Below are positions 5,224 to 5,876 of a stretch of 5,876 nt of DNA, one piece after another (position 1 is the stretch's first letter; the number at the start of each line of letters is the position of its first letter). A program made the position numbers and the translations under genes. The stretch spans positions 1-5,876 of the forward strand of contig JAFPNP010000210.1 of the NCBI GenBank assembly GCA_017411125.1, written 5' to 3'. The notes under the pieces are model-generated. The model saw only the letters and a list, made by a program, of their open reading frames with translations. It did no database searches and was not told the origin of the DNA. The stretch comes from Kiritimatiellia bacterium (lineage in GTDB: Bacteria > Verrucomicrobiota > Kiritimatiellia > RFP12 > UBA1067).

Positions 5224-5277
5224 CCATTCATGCGCCTAACTCGGCTGCGCTCGTTGGCAACGAACACGCTTGAATGG
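5224..5277. repeat. Nested inverted repeat beyond the end of the right-hand gene
   Basis: CCATTCATGCG (5224-5234) and CGCTTGAATGG (5267-5277) form an 11-bp stem with one mismatch. Between them lies the near-perfect palindrome TCGTTG-G-CAACGA (5251-5263). An alternative stem pairs GCCTAAC (5234-5240) with GTTGGC (5253-5258) around a bulged T. It sits 33 nt past the stop of the leftward gene, so it could act in termination or mRNA stability, but no U-tract follows. Confidence 0.55.
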
Positions 5278-5309
5278 ATTTTCGGCCCCTTCATCATCGA
5301 TGCACCATT

Positions 5310-5876
5310 TCACCTCCGAAGGAATCCGTACTCGTACACCTTCGGCGCTATTTTGGCGGCAAGCGCCTTGTGGGCGGAACGGAGGGCGGCAAGAAGCGAA
5401 TTGTATGTTTCGTCACCAGAGGCGGCGTTCATCTGTTCCTTGCCGGAAGCCGTGCGTTTCACGCCCTGAAAATGCAAACGAATGTCATAGTAGTAAGCGT
5501 TCGGATTCGCGTCAGGCTGCGAATGGTAGTAACGCCACAGGGCGCGCCCGGCGTCAAGCACGGCGCGAGCCTCATGGGACAGATGGGACAGAAGGGACGA
5601 ATGGGACAAACGAGACGCATGAGACGAAGCGCGAGTCCCACCAGTCTCATTCGTCCCATCTGTCCCAGCCCCTCCCGCCAAATCCAACTCTCCCTGACAT
5701 GGCGCATTGTTCTCGACGTATCGCCTCCCTGCCAGCCAATCACTCATAAAATGGCTCGCGAAACAGTCTTTCGCACCGACTTCTTCCTCGGTGAACGGAA
5801 TCCAGTGGTTCACGCCGTCGCGACTGCTGACGCGGTTCTGCCCGCTGAAAAACGCATACACGAGGCTATCCGCCTG
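5310..5876 (-). CDS. C-terminal fragment of an unrecognised protein, cut by the window edge
   Basis: 188 codons are visible and the frame is open to the edge, so the start lies outside the window. The GTG at 5861 is internal (the fragment reads QADSLVYAFF). Legible parts are FSGQNRVSSRDGVNHWIPFT, EEEVGAKDCFASHFMSDWLAG, then the repeat-encoded stretch at about residues 69-101. After it come ALWRYYHSQP, NAYYYDIRLHFQG and the ending ETYNSLL through KIAPKVYEYGFLRR. The tail is soluble and rich in aromatic and charged residues, without membrane segments. From memory it resembles the C-terminal part of large DNA-modification methyltransferase-type proteins, but no catalytic motif is in view, so this is a weak guess. 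The gene runs in the same direction as the oxidoreductase but is separated from it by about 470 nt. Confidence 0.7.
   Translation of the reverse strand, partial: QADSLVYAFFSGQNRVSSRDGVNHWIPFTEEEVGAKDCFASHFMSDWLAGRRYVENNAPCQGELDLAGGAGTDGTNETGGTRASSHASRLSHSSLLSHLSHEARAVLDAGRALWRYYHSQPDANPNAYYYDIRLHFQGVKRTASGKEQMNAASGDETYNSLLAALRSAHKALAAKIAPKVYEYGFLRR
5575..5671. repeat. Two converging arrays of a 9-bp GGGAC-type repeat inside a coding region
   Basis: Six 9-nt units run rightward from 5575: TGGGACAGA twice, then AGGGACGAA, TGGGACAAA, CGAGACGCA and TGAGACGAA. After a short gap, four inverted units occupy 5636-5671. TGGGACAGATGGGAC (5575-5589) is exactly complementary to 5653-5667, and GGGACGAATG (5594-5603) is exactly complementary to 5648-5657. 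The unit is three codons long, so the leftward reading frame stays open: it encodes a GTDGTNETGG stretch from one array and a run of SH/LS residues (ASRLSHSSLLSHLSH) from the other. Conserved-looking protein sequence resumes on both sides. Confidence 0.9.

Larger units (their letters stand above)
4964..5309. other. Non-coding stretch between the truncated right-hand gene and the oxidoreductase promoter
   Basis: No convincing gene on either strand. The longest tidy frame in its left part is 14 codons (4996-5040, plus) and has no support. The stretch holds a 22-bp tandem repeat, a GGGGGC/GCCCCC hairpin next to a run of nine C, and a nested inverted repeat near the end of the right-hand gene. 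A minus-strand TGGTATATT (5228-5220) resembles the extended -10 of the rpsL promoter but lacks a good -35. Confidence 0.6.

Noticed and set aside
5234..5258. Integron attC-like site (GCCTAAC with GTTGGC and a bulged T)
   Set aside because: The span is about 25 nt, well under the minimum for attC, the second core box does not fit GTTRRRY, and no integrase or cassette is seen.
5575..5671. CRISPR array
   Set aside because: The 9-nt units have no spacers between them and reverse direction in the middle.

Overview
The window looks like chromosomal DNA of a moderately GC-rich, probably Gram-negative bacterium, most likely of the PVC group (Kiritimatiellota, Lentisphaerota, Verrucomicrobiota or Planctomycetota). 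This placement is inferred. The main pointer is a Tat-exported Gfo/Idh/MocA oxidoreductase with a QKP motif, a type those phyla carry in many copies. A SurA-like periplasmic chaperone and an S7 with an extra internal loop fit but do not prove it. A tree of rpsG, rpsL or rsmA would settle it.

Left arm, rightward (59-1934): a near-consensus extended -10 sigma70 promoter ends 7 nt before the ATG of a SurA/PpiC-type exported foldase, so its mRNA is probably leaderless. Four bases later comes rsmA (ksgA), the 16S rRNA A1518/A1519 dimethyltransferase. The pair recalls the surA-pdxA-rsmA order of E. coli. A short tandem duplication lies over the rsmA stop, followed by a hairpin that can serve as terminator for both converging units.

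Right arm, leftward (1961-4947): a promoter with two adjacent palindromes drives the Tat-exported oxidoreductase. It overlaps by GTGA a low-molecular-weight protein tyrosine phosphatase. The phosphatase frame has no stop where the domain ends; it runs through the rpsL promoter and into rpsL itself. rpsL and rpsG follow as a two-gene str operon, and rpsG is followed at once by the convergent terminator, so fusA and tuf are not in this cluster.

Far right (4948-5876): about 450 bases without a credible gene hold a 22-bp tandem repeat, a G/C-tract hairpin and a nested inverted repeat. Beyond lies the 3' end of a leftward gene cut by the window edge. I cannot name it firmly, though it may be a DNA-modification protein. 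Its frame contains an in-frame block of 9-bp GGGAC-type repeats arranged as two converging arrays, which is the most unusual structure in the window. No complete unknown system is visible; the best candidates for novelty are this inverted array, the 22-bp repeat and the phosphatase/rpsL overlap.
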